54,659 bases of DNA, taken from contig JAAHHJ010000038.1 in the NCBI GenBank assembly GCA_010692425.1, forward strand, positions 1 to 54,659, in the 5' to 3' direction. Within the stretch, counting starts at the first letter, position 1; each line of letters starts with the position of its first letter. The translations under genes were made by a program, and so were the position numbers. Of this stretch, positions 46,213-54,659 are shown one piece after another. The DNA comes from Symploca sp. SIO3C6 (GTDB lineage Bacteria; Cyanobacteriota; Cyanobacteriia; Cyanobacteriales; Coleofasciculaceae). The notes under the pieces were generated by a model that was given only the letters and a program-made list of their open reading frames with translations, searched no databases and had not been told where the DNA came from.

Positions 46213-49200
46213 ATGGCTCAAACTTCTCGCCAGCATACTTCTGGCAATGCTACTGAGGGCACTGACTCATCTTCAGAGGCTGTTCAAATAGAGAGTCAAG
46301 TTAATACCAGTGAATCTTCCCATCTTCTAGAGTTAGAAGGTATAGAAAGCCAAAATAATCAGATTCAAGAAGAACTATCTCTCGGGGCATTCGAGTCTAC
46401 AGGGAAAAAACTTAAACTAAAACGGCGCCACCCGACTCTGGGGCAACAGCTGTTGATGACGGTTTTGCCCATAGCCTTGCTGCCATTAGCAGTTGCTAGT
46501 TTTGTAGGCTACAGATTTGTTAGTGAGCGTGCTGAAACTCAAGTGAAGCAACAGTTGCTAGATCAAGCCTTGTTATCTAGTGAAGCAGCTGGTAAGTTTG
46601 TAATCAGCGCTGAAACTGATCTGGCCACTATTGCCACTAATCCCCTAGTTATTAATGCTGCTCGCGCCGCTACTAAGAAAGTAGAAGAACTAAAACTACC
46701 TCAACAACCAATTGAGGAAGTGGAAAAGGATTATGCAATCACTAGGCGGCTAGAACCTAATCCGGTTCTTGACAATTATTTAAAAAGAGTAGGAGAAAAT
46801 TTCGGTATTCCTGAGATATTTTTTACCGAGCGTTATGGGTTTAATGTGGCAACCAGTAACCTCACCTCCGATTTTTTTCAGGGTGATGAAGCTTGGTGGC
46901 AACAGGCAAAACAAAAAATTCAGTTAATCAACAATCCTGAATTCGATGAATCGTCTCAGACCTATGCAATTCAAGTATACCAAGCGATTCTAGATCCAGA
47001 CAGTGATCAATTCCTTGGTGTGATTAAAGCCATCTATCCTGCTGAGCAGTTGGAGATAGTCAATACCTACTTGGAGCATACCAGCTTCAGAGGCTCACAA
47101 AAGTTACAAATACTCGACTCTGAACAAGGTAAGGCAATTAATACTTTCAGTGTTCAAGGTGCTAGCCAGACGCAGGAAGTAATCGGGGGTGAAGCAGTTA
47201 AACAGTTAAGGACATTTCTGCTCAAAGCGCTCAATAACCCGCAGGAGAATATCGAAGATGCCGTGAGTCGTTTGGAGAATAAGTATTCAATTAGGGAATT
47301 GAGTATTGACTCCCATACTCATGAGACTGGAGAAAGAGCGAAAAAAGCCTCATTTGTTGATGGCAATCGTCAATACATCTTAGCAACTGTCCCTAATGCA
47401 GAATGGGTAGCAGTGGCGTCAATGGAGCTTCAGGAAATTGCTGATGCTGGTAATCAATTGGCATGGGATGTTACCTTGATTGGTTTACCTCTGGAAGCTG
47501 TGGCTGTAGGGATAGTTATTTGGTTGGCAAAAAAATTATCTACTCCCTTAAAGAATTTATCTGAGGTTGCCCAACAGGTATCTGAAGGTAATCTCGAAAT
47601 TAAAGCCGAACTAATGGGTACTGCGGAAACCCAAACTTTAGCTCAAACTTTTAATAACTTAGTCGCAGAATTCAAAGGCTTATTAAGCGAAAAAATCCTA
47701 GCTGCTGAACAAGCAAGTTTATTAGCCCAAGTAACAGGTGCTCGTGATTTTGAGAGGCTAGAACACACGGAATTCTTTAGCAATATACTTGAAGATGCCA
47801 GAGAAATTTTAAAATCGGATCGGGTTGTGATCTATCGTTTCAAAGACGACGGCAGCAGAGAGATTTCAGCAGAATCAGTTGCTCCTGGTTGGTCAAGTAC
47901 CCTCTCTGAAAAAATTCAGGATCCCTGCATTCCAGAAGAAGTAATCGAAGAGTACCGGAATGGTCGTATTGTTGATAGCAGCGATATCTTTGAGTTTGGG
48001 TGTACTCATCCTGAGTATATCAAACTTATGGAACGACTGGAAGTCAAGGCCTGTCTAATTGTTCCAATACTCAACGATAACAATCTCTTTGGTTTGTTGA
48101 TTGCTCACCACTGTGGAAATACTCACAATTGGTCTAAATCTGAAATCAATTTCCTCATGCAATTAGGATTTCAGTTGGGACTAGCACTAGATAGGATGAC
48201 TCTCCTAGAACAAACCAAACAACTAGCTCTACAACAACGCCAGCTCAATGATGACCTGCAAAAACGCACCTTGGAACTACTCAAAGAAGTAGAACCAATT
48301 ACTAGGGGGGAACTCAGTTTTCGAGCTCGGGTAACACCTGATGAAATCGGCACGATTGCTGATGCCTATAATGCCACGGTTACTAACTTGCAGAGAATTG
48401 TTCTCAAAGTTAAAGAAGCAGCCCAACAAGTGACAGAAACCACCCTCAGCAATCGAATCTCTGTGCAAGCACTTTCAGCTGAAGCCCAAGGGCAAGTGGA
48501 GGAAATGAATTCAACCCTTGATTTGGCTCAAGAAATGGAGGCATCTGTGCAGGTAGTTGCTGCCAAGGCTCAGCAAGCCCAAGCTTTTGCCAAACAAGCA
48601 GCGCAGACGGTGGAAGCAGGGGATGTCGTGATGAGTCGCACAGTAGAAGGTATGGAATCGATTCAGGAAACTGTCGATGAAACATCTCAGAAAGTAACAC
48701 GCCTTAGGGAATCCTCAGAAAGGATTTCTGTAGTTGTAAACTTAATTAGCAGTTTTGCCAAGCAAAGTAACTTATTGGCACTTAATGCTTCAATTGAGGC
48801 AGCCCGCGCTGGTTCAAGAGGTCAGGGTTTTGCGGTTGTTGCTGAGGAAGTGCGCTCCCTAGCAGAGCAATCAGCCAATGCCACTAACGAAATTAAACAA
48901 TTGGTAGCAGATATCCAAGCAGAAACCCAAGAGGTGATGCTCGCGATGGCTACAGGTACTGAGCAGGTAATTAAGGGAACAAAACTCGTTGATCAAACCC
49001 GTCAGAGTCTCAACCAGATTACTAAAACCAGTGCTGAGATTAATCAATTAGTTGAAGCAATCAACGAGGCAACTGGTGTGCATAAAATTGCTTCTGAGAA
49101 GGTAACAACTACGATCAAGGATATGGTAGGTAGTGCTAGCAAAACTTCCCAGGAAGCCCAACAAGTCTCATCTGCTTTTGAGCAACTAGAAAGGGTTGCT

Positions 49201-49242
49201 CAGGTATTACAAGAAAATGTCAGTCAATTTAAAGTGGACTAA
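46213..49242 (+). CDS. Methyl-accepting chemotaxis-type receptor with GAF domain (PixJ-like, bilin Cys absent)
   Basis: A 1009-residue receptor: acidic N-terminus, membrane helix near residues 78-100, an extracytoplasmic dCache-like domain (about 105-415), a second helix (418-440), HAMP, a GAF domain (about 505-675), a second HAMP-like region and a C-terminal signalling domain with [16 protein letters not shown] and [16 protein letters not shown]. In the GAF, DPCI (Cys572) is present but the canonical bilin position reads GCTHPEY instead of x-C-H; Cys597 is shifted. Start ATG has gagg eight bases upstream. A strong stem follows the stop codon. Confidence 0.9.
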   Translation: MAQTSRQHTSGNATEGTDSSSEAVQIESQVNTSESSHLLELEGIESQNNQIQEELSLGAFESTGKKLKLKRRHPTLGQQLLMTVLPIALLPLAVASFVGYRFVSERAETQVKQQLLDQALLSSEAAGKFVISAETDLATIATNPLVINAARAATKKVEELKLPQQPIEEVEKDYAITRRLEPNPVLDNYLKRVGENFGIPEIFFTERYGFNVATSNLTSDFFQGDEAWWQQAKQKIQLINNPEFDESSQTYAIQVYQAILDPDSDQFLGVIKAIYPAEQLEIVNTYLEHTSFRGSQKLQILDSEQGKAINTFSVQGASQTQEVIGGEAVKQLRTFLLKALNNPQENIEDAVSRLENKYSIRELSIDSHTHETGERAKKASFVDGNRQYILATVPNAEWVAVASMELQEIADAGNQLAWDVTLIGLPLEAVAVGIVIWLAKKLSTPLKNLSEVAQQVSEGNLEIKAELMGTAETQTLAQTFNNLVAEFKGLLSEKILAAEQASLLAQVTGARDFERLEHTEFFSNILEDAREILKSDRVVIYRFKDDGSREISAESVAPGWSSTLSEKIQDPCIPEEVIEEYRNGRIVDSSDIFEFGCTHPEYIKLMERLEVKACLIVPILNDNNLFGLLIAHHCGNTHNWSKSEINFLMQLGFQLGLALDRMTLLEQTKQLALQQRQLNDDLQKRTLELLKEVEPITRGELSFRARVTPDEIGTIADAYNATVTNLQRIVLKVKEAAQQVTETTLSNRISVQALSAEAQGQVEEMNSTLDLAQEMEASVQVVAAKAQQAQAFAKQAAQTVEAGDVVMSRTVEGMESIQETVDETSQKVTRLRESSERISVVVNLISSFAKQSNLLALNASIEAARAGSRGQGFAVVAEEVRSLAEQSANATNEIKQLVADIQAETQEVMLAMATGTEQVIKGTKLVDQTRQSLNQITKTSAEINQLVEAINEATGVHKIASEKVTTTIKDMVGSASKTSQEAQQVSSAFEQLERVAQVLQENVSQFKVD

Positions 49243-49565
49243 TTACCGATTGTCGGTTAACCTATTGGGAAGATTCTTGCCTATAGACCACCTGTAGGCA
49301 AGAAACTTTTAGGCCTTTTTGTCTGGGGACTAGGGTAACATCAATTACTTTACTCAATCTTTAAATATCCTTGCATATTCTTATAATTTCATACTTTACA
49401 CTTTGTTGTCAACTAAAAATTAAACAAGGAATAGTGAAAATAGCAACAGCGATAAATCAAGAATCAAAAAATTCTAGATTGACCTCACCGATTAAAGGTA
49501 TTTATTATTCATCCAGTCGCTAATTTAACGGTATCAATTTAGTTGTGTAAAGGAAATACATAAGT
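49243..49565. other. 323-base gap after the first receptor
   Basis: It contains the terminator-like stem at 49274-49304; the remainder is AT-rich leader of the binding-protein gene, with nothing else recognised. Confidence 0.6.
49274..49304 (+). terminator. Stem-loop after the first receptor gene
   Basis: TTCTTGCCTA pairs exactly with TAGGCAAGAA across an 11-base loop, 32 bases past the stop codon, followed by acttttaggccttttt. It is probably a terminator dividing the locus in two. Confidence 0.65.
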
Positions 49566-50636
49566 GTGAAAATCTTACCATGGCAGATTTTTAAAAGGCA
49601 TACATATTTATTTGTTGGACTATCCGTACTCTGTCTAATACTAGGTTTTTCGGCTTGTCAACCAACAGCGCCACCTCCTCAGCCAGAGGTTGTGATCCCA
49701 GAAGAATTGCGGATTGGCTTTCAAATAATTCCTAATGCTGAATTATTAGCTAAAGCTCAGGGACTAGTAAGCAATAAATTTACTCAGACTCAAATTAAAT
49801 GGATTCCTTATAAATCGGGGCGGTTAGTCAACCAAGCGATGGCAGTAAATGAAATTGATTTGGGCTTATGTGGCTCTGTACCAACGGCGATGGGAATTGC
49901 CCAAGGTTTACCCTATAAAGTTTATTTCATCCATAATGTAATTGGTGACAACGAAGCCTTAGTCATCAAGCAAAGTTTGGGAATTAAGAATCTAGCAGAC
50001 CTTGAGGGCAAAAAAATTGCAGTGCCTTTTGGTTCCACTACTCACTTTAGCCTCTTATCTGCCTTAGCAGCAGAGAATATTGACTTAAAAGATTTGACTA
50101 TCGTTGATCTACAACCGCCTGAAATGCTGGCAGCTTGGCAGAGGGGAGAGATTGATGGTGGTTTTGTTTGGCACCCTACCTTAAACAGAATGCTCGAATC
50201 AGGAGGTGAAGTCTTAGTAACAGCTAAAGATTTGGCAATAGACAAGGGAATTATCACGGCTGATGTAGCTGTAGTACACGATGATTTTCTCAAACAGTAC
50301 CCAAAATTCTTGGTGCAATACATCTCGGTTTTAGATGAAGCAATTGAGTTCTACCGCAACAACCCCCAGCAAGCAGCAGATGTAATTGCTCCAGAATTAG
50401 GAATTTCTACAGAAGAGAGTTTGCAGGGAATGAATGAATTAGTTTGGTTAAATTCTTCTGAGCAAGCTGACATCAGGTTTCTGGGAACAGATAAATACCC
50501 AGGCTCTTTCGCTCAGGTATTAAAAGACTCTGCTGATTTTATGGTTTCTCAAGGGGCTTTGACTTCGTCTCCTGAGCTCTCAAATTATCGACAGGCAATT
50601 TTTAATCAAGCCGTATCTCTGGCTTCAAATTATTAG
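49566..50636 (+). CDS. ABC-type substrate-binding lipoprotein (taurine/nitrate/sulfonate family)
   Basis: The 356-residue protein has a lipoprotein signal (LGFSAC, Cys31) and a TauA/SsuA-type two-lobed body: IGFQIIPNAELLAKAQGL, VNEIDLGLCGSVPTAMG, LEGKKIAVPFGSTTHFSLL, MLAAWQRGEIDGGFVWHP. It would bind a small anion such as taurine, another sulfonate or nitrate/bicarbonate. No permease or ATPase gene adjoins it; instead it lies between two receptors and a porin. Start is GTG at 49566. Confidence 0.88.
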   Translation: MKILPWQIFKRHTYLFVGLSVLCLILGFSACQPTAPPPQPEVVIPEELRIGFQIIPNAELLAKAQGLVSNKFTQTQIKWIPYKSGRLVNQAMAVNEIDLGLCGSVPTAMGIAQGLPYKVYFIHNVIGDNEALVIKQSLGIKNLADLEGKKIAVPFGSTTHFSLLSALAAENIDLKDLTIVDLQPPEMLAAWQRGEIDGGFVWHPTLNRMLESGGEVLVTAKDLAIDKGIITADVAVVHDDFLKQYPKFLVQYISVLDEAIEFYRNNPQQAADVIAPELGISTEESLQGMNELVWLNSSEQADIRFLGTDKYPGSFAQVLKDSADFMVSQGALTSSPELSNYRQAIFNQAVSLASNY

Positions 50637-51027
50637 CAAGGGTTTAAGAAAGTAGGGAGGTGTGGGGAGTATGGGGGGAAGAGTAAGTACCTGCGACATT
50701 GATCAAGGTTGCTGGTGGAGGCAGAGTGTAGGGTGTGGGGTGTAGGCTGAGTTTAGGCAATTTCATAATTCTGTACACAGTCACTTTCATTTATGTCCGA
50801 CTACTTAAGAAGGATGGGGGAGTGTGGGAGGTGTGGTGAGAATCTGTATACAAAAATCTCCCCTCTCTTCCCCCTCTTCTCTTTCTTCCCACCCTCTCCT
50901 CAGAAGGCAAAACAGGGGCAGAAAAAGCAGGCATTTTTTTACTATTTATAGGGTTTGTGTGCAAACTATGTCGATTACGATAGATGGGGTTGCATTACCA
51001 GCAAAAAAATAATGCAATTGACTAAAA
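50637..51027. other. 391-base gap between binding protein and porin
   Basis: TAAGTA element copy 4 (50688-50806), then a C/T-rich tract (ctcccctctcttccccctct, near 50862) and the porin leader. A 62-codon frame here was rejected as a gene. Confidence 0.6.
50688..50806 (+). repeat. Dispersed TAAGTA element, copy 4
   Basis: Flank and ends taagtacctgcgac and gtccgactacttaaga make the imperfect inverted ends most visible here. The core is ggttgctggtggaggcag, slightly diverged from the others. Confidence 0.9.
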
Positions 51028-52908
51028 ATGAACAAGTTTTCCCAAACCAAAAGTGACCAGTTTGTAAGTATTAATGCTTATCTATGGCAAGGGATTACCC
51101 TGCCGAAGAATGCCCAAAGGGCTGTAAGGGAAGCGCTAAAAGCAATCGCAATACCCTTAAACCACTTTAGTCCCGCCCTAGTAAGTACTTTTTTACTATT
51201 ATTTGCTCACGGCAGCTATGCTGCCCAAAATAATAACCAACAACAGACGAAGGAAGTCAGGAGTTTTTCACCTTTAACTGAACTACCTCAAACAGTAGCA
51301 GAAAAAAGCTCTATTCCCCATCTGCCTTCTGCCTCCTCTGCTCCTGGAAACTCTCGGAATCTTCCTAAAATTAACTTGGTATCAGATGCCAGGCAAGTTT
51401 TAGAACAAATCCAACTCTATAACGGTAATAGCGCTAATAACTCCCTTAACCAAATTACTAATGTCTCCCAACTGCGAGATGTCTCCCCTGGAGACTGGGC
51501 TTATGAAGCTCTGCGCTCACTTGTAGAACGCTACGGTTGTATTGCAGGGTATCCTAATGGTACTTACCAGGGCAATCGACCTCTAAGCCGTTACGAGTTT
51601 GCTGCTGGTTTGAATGCCTGTTTACAGCAAATTGAGCGCTTGATTGCCGGGAATACGGAATCGTTTTCTGGTAATGATTTAGAAACCCTACAGCGGCTGA
51701 CTCAAGAATTTGAGACGGAATTGACGACTTTAGGAGCGCGGGTTGATAATCTTGAAGGTCGCGTAGCCTTTCTAGAAGACCATCAGTTTTCAACTACTAC
51801 TAAGCTCAAGGGTCAAGCTGTCTTTAATATTGCTGGTGCTTTTGGAGATGAGAAGGCTCTGGCAGGAGAAGATGATCTAGAAACTAGTGGTCTAGATGAT
51901 AATATCGTCTTTAATAATCGAGTTCGTTTGGCTTTTGTAACTAGCTTCACTGGTAAAGACCAACTTACTACCCGCTTAGAAGCTGGAAATTTCGATAACT
52001 TTGCTCAAGCTGCCACAGGTACAGACATGGCTCGTCTAGGTTACGAAGCCAGTGGTGGTAACGATGTCAAACTAGAAAGATTACACTATCAATTCCCAGT
52101 AGGAGACAAGCTTCAGTTTCACCTAGGAGCCTTTGGCGTTACCTTTGATGACATCGCTAATCCCATTAACCCCTTCTTTGAAAGTAATGGCAACGGTGCC
52201 TTGACTCGTTTTGGTCAACGCAACCCGGCTTTATATCGCAGTGGTGAACAGGCAATTGGTGCCAATATTAAATTAACTGACTCAATTAGTCTCGATTTAG
52301 CATATCTAAGTGGTGAGGCTGCCAGCCCTGAGGATAAAGACGGGTTGTTTAATGGTGACTATAATGCCGCTGCTCAACTTAATTTTGCCCTGGGTGAGAA
52401 TCTGGATTTAGCTCTGAGCTATGCCCGTTATTTTGCTCCTGGTGAAGATGTTAACCTTTCTGGTAATACAGGCAGTACTCTCGCCAAAACACCCTTTGGT
52501 GCTGTCGCTACCTCAGCTAATCGCTTTGGAGCGCAAGCCAGTTGGCGAATTAACTCTAAACTAAATCTTGCTGGCTGGGTTGGCTATATTGACGCTTCAG
52601 CGGAATCTGGTGCTAGAGAAGGTGATCATGCCGACATTTGGAACTGGGCAATGAATTTAGCTGTCTTAGATGTGGGCAAAGAGGGCAGTGTACTAGGCTT
52701 GATTGTGGGGATGCCTCCGAAAGCAACTAATGTCGATGGTGGGCCTGAAGACGAGGATACCTCTTGGCTAGTGGAAGCACACTACAGATATCCGCTCACT
52801 GACAATATCCAGATTACGCCGGGAGCTTATGTAATTTTTAATCCTAATCATAGCGATCGCAACGATCCAATCTATGTAGGAGTACTACGTACCACCTTTT
52901 CATTCTAG
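51028..52908 (+). CDS. SLH-domain OprB-type porin (iron-uptake porin family)
   Basis: The 626-residue outer-membrane protein has an N-terminal hydrophobic segment (about 50-70, VSTFLLLFAHGSYAAQ), one SLH domain (about 150-200: DVSPGDWAYEALRSLVERYGC, YPNGTYQGNRPLSRYEFAAGL) that binds peptidoglycan, a short coiled coil (210-245) and a beta-barrel to the C-terminal Phe. Members carry inorganic ions or sugars. The N-terminal 50 residues before the signal core are longer than usual. It stops three bases before the next gene's ATG, so the two are almost certainly co-transcribed. Confidence 0.92.
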   Translation: MNKFSQTKSDQFVSINAYLWQGITLPKNAQRAVREALKAIAIPLNHFSPALVSTFLLLFAHGSYAAQNNNQQQTKEVRSFSPLTELPQTVAEKSSIPHLPSASSAPGNSRNLPKINLVSDARQVLEQIQLYNGNSANNSLNQITNVSQLRDVSPGDWAYEALRSLVERYGCIAGYPNGTYQGNRPLSRYEFAAGLNACLQQIERLIAGNTESFSGNDLETLQRLTQEFETELTTLGARVDNLEGRVAFLEDHQFSTTTKLKGQAVFNIAGAFGDEKALAGEDDLETSGLDDNIVFNNRVRLAFVTSFTGKDQLTTRLEAGNFDNFAQAATGTDMARLGYEASGGNDVKLERLHYQFPVGDKLQFHLGAFGVTFDDIANPINPFFESNGNGALTRFGQRNPALYRSGEQAIGANIKLTDSISLDLAYLSGEAASPEDKDGLFNGDYNAAAQLNFALGENLDLALSYARYFAPGEDVNLSGNTGSTLAKTPFGAVATSANRFGAQASWRINSKLNLAGWVGYIDASAESGAREGDHADIWNWAMNLAVLDVGKEGSVLGLIVGMPPKATNVDGGPEDEDTSWLVEAHYRYPLTDNIQITPGAYVIFNPNHSDRNDPIYVGVLRTTFSF

Positions 52909-52911
52909 GTT

Positions 52912-54659
52912 ATGAAATTAAAAGAACCTCCAGCTATCCAACCTGTTCTGAACAAACTAATAGAAGAGACAAAACTAATCGAAACCATCCAAACAATTCC
53001 TAGTAACTCGCTACTACGCCGTTGGCTGCCAGCAATGAGTTTGCGCTTGAAAGCAATGCTCCTAGCGATAGCCGTCGGTACGATTCCCGTCTTAGCAATT
53101 GGGGGAATTGCTTACCAAGTTGCTAATAACTCAGTTAAAGAGCAAATTACCAAAGTTCAACTCACTTTCACCAAATCTCTGGCAGAGCAATTCAGTCAGT
53201 TTCTCTGGGAGCGCTATAAAGAGGCAGAGATACTCACCTCTGAGCAGATTTTCACCAATCCTCAATTCTGGGCAATGGCAACAGTTGAGCAAAAGCAAGC
53301 AGTACTCGATCGCTTCCAGTCAACTCTCGGCTTTTATGATAGCGTTGTCTTTTTGGATTTAGAGGGTAACGTACTATTCCAATCTCAATCAGCTAACCCC
53401 CTCAAAAGTAACTATTCTAACCGTCGTTACTATCAGCAAGCAATTCAAACTCAACAAATCGCCATCAACAACTTCCAGATTGCTAAATCTTCTGGGAAAT
53501 TCAGTATTGAGTTTGCGGCACCAGTCAAACAGGATGGCAGGTTAATTGGGATTGTGCGCACACGCATACCCATACAAAACGCCGAGGAAATTTTTAAAAA
53601 CTTGGAAGACGGTAATAGCAGCTGGCATTTGATCAATGCTCAGGGATTAATTTTAGCAACCAACAACGCAATACACCAAAATCAGCAGGCGCAGGGCATG
53701 CTGCAGCAGGTACTCAAACTACAGAAAGAAAGAACATCTTATTCTGGGGTGTCTCCCAACTTCTTGGACAAGCAAACCAAATCCCTAGTTACCTATGTTC
53801 CTGTTAATCGTACAGGAGGACTACCCAGAGTTGATGCGGGAGCTCTTGTCAGCATTGACGCCAATGTTGCCTTTGCTCCCCAAGCACAATTGCTGCGGGT
53901 AATTTTACTAGGAACAGGAGCCACAGCCTTGGCTTTGGGAGCAATTGGCGCACTATTAGCTTACAAAACCACAAATCCGATTACTGCTGCTGCTAGCGCC
54001 GTAACAAAAATTGGTCAAGGCGAGTTGGATACCCGCCTCGAAGTACGAGGAGAAGACGAAATTGCCGAGCTGGCAGATAATATCAACAGCATGGCCGAGC
54101 AGCTAGAGGAATTACTACAAAAACAACAATTAGAAAGTGAACGCTCCAAGCTACTCAAGGACATTACCCTGGAGTTATTTAGATCCCTAGACGTTGACGA
54201 GATCTTAACCAGGGCAGTTAACAAGATTCGAGAATATCTAATCACAGACAGAGTAATTGTCTACAAATTCGATGAAAACTGGCAAGGAACAGTTATTGCT
54301 GAATCTGTAGAGGAGGGCTATCCCTATGCTCTCGGTGCCCTGATTGATGATCCCTGTTTTGCCGAGAATTATGTAGAAAAATATAAGCAAGGTCGAGTTC
54401 AAGCCACTCCAGATATTTACCAAGCGGATTTGAGTAGCTGTTATCTCAAGCAACTCGAACCCTTTGCCGTCAAAGCCAATTTAGTAGCACCGATTTTAGT
54501 GGCAGGGAATCTTATGGGCTTATTAATCGCCCATCAATGTTCTGCTTCCAGGGAGTGGGAGAATACTGAAATCGATCTATTTTCACAATTAGCAGTACAA
54601 GTGGGAATTGCTATTGAGCGGGCGCAGATTGAACAGGAAAAAATGGCTGCTCAACAACA
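52912..54659 (+). CDS. pixJ: Receptor with DXCF-type cyanobacteriochrome GAF (PixJ-like), cut by right edge
   Basis: Open for 582 codons to the window end. Order: a cytosolic start, a membrane helix (about 45-70, LKAMLLAIAVGTIPVLAIGGIAY), a dCache-like sensor (about 75-325), a second helix (330-352), HAMP (353-405), then a GAF domain from about 415. The GAF has DDPCF (Cys482) and SSCYL (Cys510); their 28-residue spacing equals that of Cys494 and Cys522 of TePixJ, a blue/green DXCF cyanobacteriochrome. Tyr follows the canonical Cys instead of the usual His. A C-terminal signalling domain is expected outside the window. It begins three bases after the porin stop. Confidence 0.85.
   Translation, partial: MKLKEPPAIQPVLNKLIEETKLIETIQTIPSNSLLRRWLPAMSLRLKAMLLAIAVGTIPVLAIGGIAYQVANNSVKEQITKVQLTFTKSLAEQFSQFLWERYKEAEILTSEQIFTNPQFWAMATVEQKQAVLDRFQSTLGFYDSVVFLDLEGNVLFQSQSANPLKSNYSNRRYYQQAIQTQQIAINNFQIAKSSGKFSIEFAAPVKQDGRLIGIVRTRIPIQNAEEIFKNLEDGNSSWHLINAQGLILATNNAIHQNQQAQGMLQQVLKLQKERTSYSGVSPNFLDKQTKSLVTYVPVNRTGGLPRVDAGALVSIDANVAFAPQAQLLRVILLGTGATALALGAIGALLAYKTTNPITAAASAVTKIGQGELDTRLEVRGEDEIAELADNINSMAEQLEELLQKQQLESERSKLLKDITLELFRSLDVDEILTRAVNKIREYLITDRVIVYKFDENWQGTVIAESVEEGYPYALGALIDDPCFAENYVEKYKQGRVQATPDIYQADLSSCYLKQLEPFAVKANLVAPILVAGNLMGLLIAHQCSASREWENTEIDLFSQLAVQVGIAIERAQIEQEKMAAQQ

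Noticed and set aside
50824-51012. A 62-codon frame upstream of the porin
   Set aside because: It runs through a C/T-rich repeat tract, codes for a Ser/Pro/Arg-rich peptide unlike any protein, and overlaps the likely porin leader.

Overview
The window is chromosomal DNA of a cyanobacterium. Photosystem II assembly proteins (Psb34, a CyanoP-type PsbP lipoprotein, Psb28), a fused ThiO-ThiG, a PEP-CTERM protein, an SLH-OprB porin, a PATAN-type response regulator and many GCGATCGC (HIP1) octamers all point that way. The intergenic DNA is rich in heptamer and octamer tandem repeats (ttcattg, ttattac, ctccccat) and in short dispersed repeats, as in filamentous and large-genome unicellular cyanobacteria. 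I cannot name a genus.

Layout. 1-57: the first codons of a probable IS630-type transposase running off the left edge. 229-16.6 kb: a Uma2 nuclease-fold protein, a giant TamB-like protein, an unknown helical protein, an FMN-dependent 2-hydroxy-acid oxidase with a decayed second copy of its 5' end, a PEP-CTERM protein, a kinase-WD40 protein, a CNNM/CBS membrane protein, an ABC exporter and a possible CcmS-like protein. 16.8-22.7 kb: psb34, a TPR protein, CyanoP, maf, rqcH-like NFACT, remA-gmk and a palindromic mini-element. 23.0-26.3 kb: a two-gene sensor pair whose second kinase has Gln in place of the phospho-accepting His. 26.5-35 kb: a membrane protein, thiO-thiG, a small lipoprotein, an unknown protein with serine-beta-lactamase-like motifs, recJ and a YdcF-type protein. 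35.8-42.3 kb: a C-terminal processing protease, psb28, trpS, a MetF-family reductase, an SRPBCC protein, a TonB-like protein and tRNA-Gly(UCC).

43.5 kb to the right edge: a taxis locus. PixG-, PixH-, PixI- and PixJ-like genes come first, then an orphan taurine/nitrate-type binding lipoprotein and a porin, then a second receptor that continues past the window. Its GAF domain carries both cysteines of a DXCF cyanobacteriochrome (28 residues apart), while the first receptor's GAF lacks the canonical bilin cysteine. No CheA is seen inside the window; it may lie just beyond.

Four same-orientation copies of a 110-135 bp element with imperfect ends (TAAGTA / TACTTA) are scattered through the window. 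One sits inside the taxis locus between the binding protein and the porin. The observations I rate highest are the interrupted pix-type locus, the pseudo-kinase paired with a HisKA_2 kinase, the repeat family, the oxidase relic, and the cytosolic beta-lactamase-like protein. All functional calls rest on reading motifs by eye; no database search was run.
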